The notes beneath the pieces were generated by a model. The model worked only from the letters and a program-made list of their open reading frames with translations. It had not been told where the DNA came from and ran no database searches. 9,083 nucleotides of DNA from Hyphomicrobiales bacterium. Its GTDB lineage: Bacteria; Pseudomonadota; Alphaproteobacteria; Rhizobiales; Xanthobacteraceae. Position 1 is the stretch's first letter. Every line of letters starts with the position of its first letter. Below, in pieces: positions 6,665-9,083 of this stretch. The position numbers were made by a program, and so were the translations under genes. The stretch is from the NCBI GenBank assembly GCA_003164375.1, contig PLTE01000088.1:1-9083 (forward strand), read 5' to 3'.

Positions 6665-8254
6665 TTACACCCCCGCCGCCCCGCCGTCCGCCCGCGGATC
6701 GTGCGCGCCTTCGCAGGAGCCGTCCGGATGCAGTACCACGGCGCCGGCGTGGCCCATGAGGTCGGAATAGGGTTCGTCGATGACTTCGACATCGTGGCCG
6801 GCGGCGGCGAGCCTGTCGACGAGATTGCCGTCGAAACGGGATTCCAGGCGTAGCGCGGTGTTCGGCGCGCCCCAGGTTCGGCCAAGGAGCCAGCGCGGCC
6901 GGTCGAGCGCTTCGAAAAGCGGCTCGTGGAATTCGATATGGCGTGTGAACAGCGCACCTTGGGTCTGCGGCTGACCGTCGCCGCCCATCGTGCCATAGGC
7001 CATGATGCGGCCGTCGTTGAGGACCGCGAGCGCAGGGTTCAGCGTGTGGAACGGCAGCCGGCCGGGGCCTAAGTAATTCAACGCGCCAGCTTCAAGCGAA
7101 AAGCTCGCGCCGCGGTTTTGCATCAAGACGCCGGTCGCCGGCAGCACGCAGCCTGAGCCGAATTCCCAATACAGCGACTGAATGTAGGAGACGACCAGGC
7201 CCGAAGTGTCGGCGGCTCCCATCCAGATCGTATCGCCTGAGCCGGCAGAAACCGGCCAGCGCGCGGCCTTGCGGCGGTCGATCTTCATCGCTTCGCCAGC
7301 GATGAAGCGCTCGTCGAGGCAGCGATCGAGCGCATGCGCCAGATAATTCGGGTCGGTGACGACGCGGTCGCGCATCCGAAGCGCACGCTTGGTGGCTTCG
7401 ACCAGGCCGTGGATGTGATCGAAGCCTTCTGCCTCGGTGACTCCAAGCCGTGCGAACAAAGCAAGGATCATCAGCGAGACGACGCCTTGGGTCGGCGCGT
7501 CGGTATTGTAGGCGGTGCCCGACGGCAGCGTGACGTGGAGCGGCTCGGCAAGCCGGGCGCGGTAACGCTCCAGATCGTGGCGAGTGAGCGGGCTGCCGAT
7601 GCGTTCGAGATCGGCTGAGATCTCGCGCCCGACGTCGCCGCGGTAGAAATCGTCGAGGCCGGCTTGGCCGAGATGCGACAGCGTTGCGGCGAACGCCTCC
7701 TGCTTGAGCTTGATGCTGACCTCGGGCGCTTTGCCGTCCACCAGAAAGGCCGTGGCGAAGCCCGGTACGTCTTTGAGCCCGGCGAAGTGCTCTCGTGTCA
7801 GCCGCGCTTGGCTCCGCGTGACACTGTAACCGCCACGCGCATGCGCGATGGCCGGCGCCAACAGCGCATCGAGCGGCATTTTTCCGTTCGTTGCCTTGGC
7901 CGCTTCGAGTGCCACGAGCCAGCCGCCGATGGCGCCGGGCACGGTAAGCGCGGCGAGCGGCCCTCGCGTCGGGATCGTTTCGTAGTCACGATAAAGCTCA
8001 GGTTTCGCCTGCGCGCCGGCCGGACCTGCCGCCATGATGGCGCGCAGCCGGCCGGATGGCAGGCGAATGAGCCAGAAGCCGTCGCCACCGATATGGTTCA
8101 TGTGCGGATAGACCGCAGCAATCGCCGCCGCCATGGCCACCATGGCCTCGAGCGCATTGCCGCCCTCGGCGATGACCGAGCGGCCGGCTTCGACGGCGGC
8201 AAAATGCGGCGCGCAGACGACGCCTCGGCGATGACCGGCGCTGTGCAAATCCAT
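6665..8254 (-). CDS. Gamma-glutamyltransferase-family Ntn hydrolase (variant active site)
   Basis: A 529-residue proenzyme of the GGT family, which normally cuts itself to expose a catalytic Thr. The N-terminus has the family opening (APHFAAVEAGRSVIAEGGNA, residues 15-34), and the C-terminus ends in DPRADGGAAG. The predicted cleavage site is before Thr342 (GSGDTIWMGAAD), giving chains of about 341 and 188 residues; FGSG and LMQNRG follow as expected. True GGT has TTH here and a RExAP motif that grips the gamma-glutamyl carboxylate. This protein has TIW and, near residues 71-80, AIMAAGPAG, so ordinary GGT substrate use is doubtful. There is no signal peptide, so it is cytoplasmic, unlike periplasmic Ggt. 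An amidohydrolase such as the HpxW (oxamate amidohydrolase) relatives is a possible alternative. It starts 13 bases after the Dcp-like gene, suggesting one transcript. No strong ribosome site is visible. Family is secure; substrate is unknown. Confidence 0.93.
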   Translation of the reverse strand: MDLHSAGHRRGVVCAPHFAAVEAGRSVIAEGGNALEAMVAMAAAIAAVYPHMNHIGGDGFWLIRLPSGRLRAIMAAGPAGAQAKPELYRDYETIPTRGPLAALTVPGAIGGWLVALEAAKATNGKMPLDALLAPAIAHARGGYSVTRSQARLTREHFAGLKDVPGFATAFLVDGKAPEVSIKLKQEAFAATLSHLGQAGLDDFYRGDVGREISADLERIGSPLTRHDLERYRARLAEPLHVTLPSGTAYNTDAPTQGVVSLMILALFARLGVTEAEGFDHIHGLVEATKRALRMRDRVVTDPNYLAHALDRCLDERFIAGEAMKIDRRKAARWPVSAGSGDTIWMGAADTSGLVVSYIQSLYWEFGSGCVLPATGVLMQNRGASFSLEAGALNYLGPGRLPFHTLNPALAVLNDGRIMAYGTMGGDGQPQTQGALFTRHIEFHEPLFEALDRPRWLLGRTWGAPNTALRLESRFDGNLVDRLAAAGHDVEVIDEPYSDLMGHAGAVVLHPDGSCEGAHDPRADGGAAGV

Positions 8255-8267
8255 TGTGCTGCTCAGC

Positions 8268-9083
8268 TCAATTCGCGGCTTGTTTTACTTGGACAGGCTC
8301 GGCGAAGCCGCGCTTGCGCAGCAGCGCGTCGGCGCTCGGCAGCCGGCCGCGAAACGCCTTGTAGGCCTCTGCGGGATCGCGCGAGCCGCCGGCCGCGTAG
8401 ATCGTGTCGCGCAGCCGCCCTGCCGTCGCCGGATCGAAGATGTCGCCGGTTTCCTCGAAGGCCGCGAACGCGTCGGCGTCGAGCACTTCCGACCACATAT
8501 AGCTGTAATAGGCCGCGGCATAATAGCCGCCGGAAAAGACGTGGCCGAAATGCGGAGGGCGATGGCGCATGACGATCTCCTCCGGCATGCCAATGCGTGA
8601 CAGCGACTCCGCTTCGAAAGTCGTCGGATCGATTGCCGGATCGCTGTGCTTTGCTGACGGCAGTGAGTGGAAGTCGAGATCGACGACGGCGGACGCGATA
8701 TACTCGACCGTGGCGGCGCCCATGTTGAAGTTGCGCGCGGCGAGCAGCCGTTGCAGCAATTCCTCCGGCATCGGTTCGCCGGTCTGGTAGTGGCGTGCGA
8801 AGCGCCGCAGTACGTCCGGCTGCGACAGCCAGTGCTCGTAAAGCTGCGACGGCAGCTCAACGAAATCGGTGGCGACATTGGTGCCGGAGATTTTCGGATA
8901 GGTGACGGCGGACAGCAGGCCATGCAGCGCATGGCCGAACTCGTGGAACAGCGTGCGGGCGTCATCGAAGGAGAGCAGCGTCGGCTCGCCGTCGGGCGCC
9001 TTGGCGAAATTGCAGACATTGATGATCAAGGGCCGGACATCGCCGGAGAGCTTTTCCTGGTCGCGCAGCGAGGTCATCCAGGC
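8268..9083 (-). CDS. dcp: M3 family zinc peptidase, peptidyl-dipeptidase Dcp type, 5' end missing
   Basis: The C-terminal 271 residues of an M3A zinc metallopeptidase, which degrades short peptides in the cytoplasm; Dcp removes dipeptides from the C-terminus. The zinc site is FHEFGHALHG, with His codons at 8943-8945 and 8931-8933 and the catalytic Glu at 8940-8942. The third ligand is Glu of DFVELPSQ (8856-8858), 29 residues after the first His, the same spacing as E. coli Dcp. NVCNFAKAPDGEP, SGTNVATDF and the RHYQTGEPMPEEL stretch match Dcp more closely than oligopeptidase A as I remember them. The Tyr-rich substrate loop is SGGYYAAAYYSYMW. The frame stays open to the window edge (Ala-Trp precede the Met at 9077, as in Dcp GAWM), so that Met is internal and probably some 400 residues lie outside. 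The GGT-like gene follows 13 bases downstream. Confidence 0.95.
   Translation of the reverse strand, partial: AWMTSLRDQEKLSGDVRPLIINVCNFAKAPDGEPTLLSFDDARTLFHEFGHALHGLLSAVTYPKISGTNVATDFVELPSQLYEHWLSQPDVLRRFARHYQTGEPMPEELLQRLLAARNFNMGAATVEYIASAVVDLDFHSLPSAKHSDPAIDPTTFEAESLSRIGMPEEIVMRHRPPHFGHVFSGGYYAAAYYSYMWSEVLDADAFAAFEETGDIFDPATAGRLRDTIYAAGGSRDPAEAYKAFRGRLPSADALLRKRGFAEPVQVKQAAN

Noticed and set aside
6115..6996. 293-codon minus-strand frame spanning bioB and the end of the GGT-like gene
   Set aside because: It overlaps two secure genes on either strand, has low-complexity Arg/Ser/Thr-rich content and no motif.
7664..8572. 302-codon plus-strand frame opposite the GGT-like and Dcp genes
   Set aside because: Extremely Arg-rich product antisense to two conserved genes; a shadow.
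1..9083. A novel defence, mobile or biosynthetic system
   Set aside because: All six genes belong to known families with household or signalling roles; there are no repeats, integrase, transposase, toxin-antitoxin pair, or compositional break apart from the short AT-rich promoter region.

Overview
This window reads as ordinary chromosomal DNA from a high-GC alphaproteobacterium, most likely of the order Hyphomicrobiales (Rhizobiales). That placement is an inference: it rests on the GC-rich codon use, on a CHASE-GGDEF-EAL protein of a type common in that order, on a DUF3297 protein, and on a formate dehydrogenase that resembles the Methylobacterium FDH1 type as I remember it. I see no insertion sequence, phage gene, tRNA, rRNA, CRISPR array or other sign of recent transfer. 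Six genes fill nearly all of the window, and no gene-free gap exceeds about 210 bases.

Layout: (1) 1-2198 (+), the C-terminal three quarters of a Cys-type molybdenum or tungsten formate dehydrogenase alpha subunit, cut by the window's left edge. It is followed after 30 bases by a small two-helix membrane protein of unknown function (2229-2570, +). (2) 2581-2829 (-), a DUF3297 protein, convergent with the membrane protein and divergent from the next gene across an AT-richer 210-base intergenic region. (3) 3040-5484 (+), a membrane-anchored CHASE-GGDEF-EAL cyclic-di-GMP enzyme. (4) 5641-6633 (+), biotin synthase bioB, with no other biotin gene in view and a 156-base leader holding a perfect short palindrome. 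(5) 8268-9083 (-), the C-terminal part of an M3 zinc peptidase of the Dcp type, cut by the right edge, followed after 13 bases by 6665-8254 (-), a cytoplasmic Ntn hydrolase of the gamma-glutamyltransferase family with altered active-site motifs. These last two probably form one transcript that converges on bioB.

The genes do not form one pathway. They cover formate oxidation or CO2 reduction, c-di-GMP signalling, the last step of biotin synthesis, and peptide or amide breakdown. I found no convincing new multi-gene system. The points most worth a second look are the variant GGT-like hydrolase paired with a peptidase, the possible FDH1-type (tungsten) identity of the formate dehydrogenase and its unusual downstream neighbour, the KID-to-KIA change in an otherwise complete EAL domain, and the palindrome upstream of bioB.
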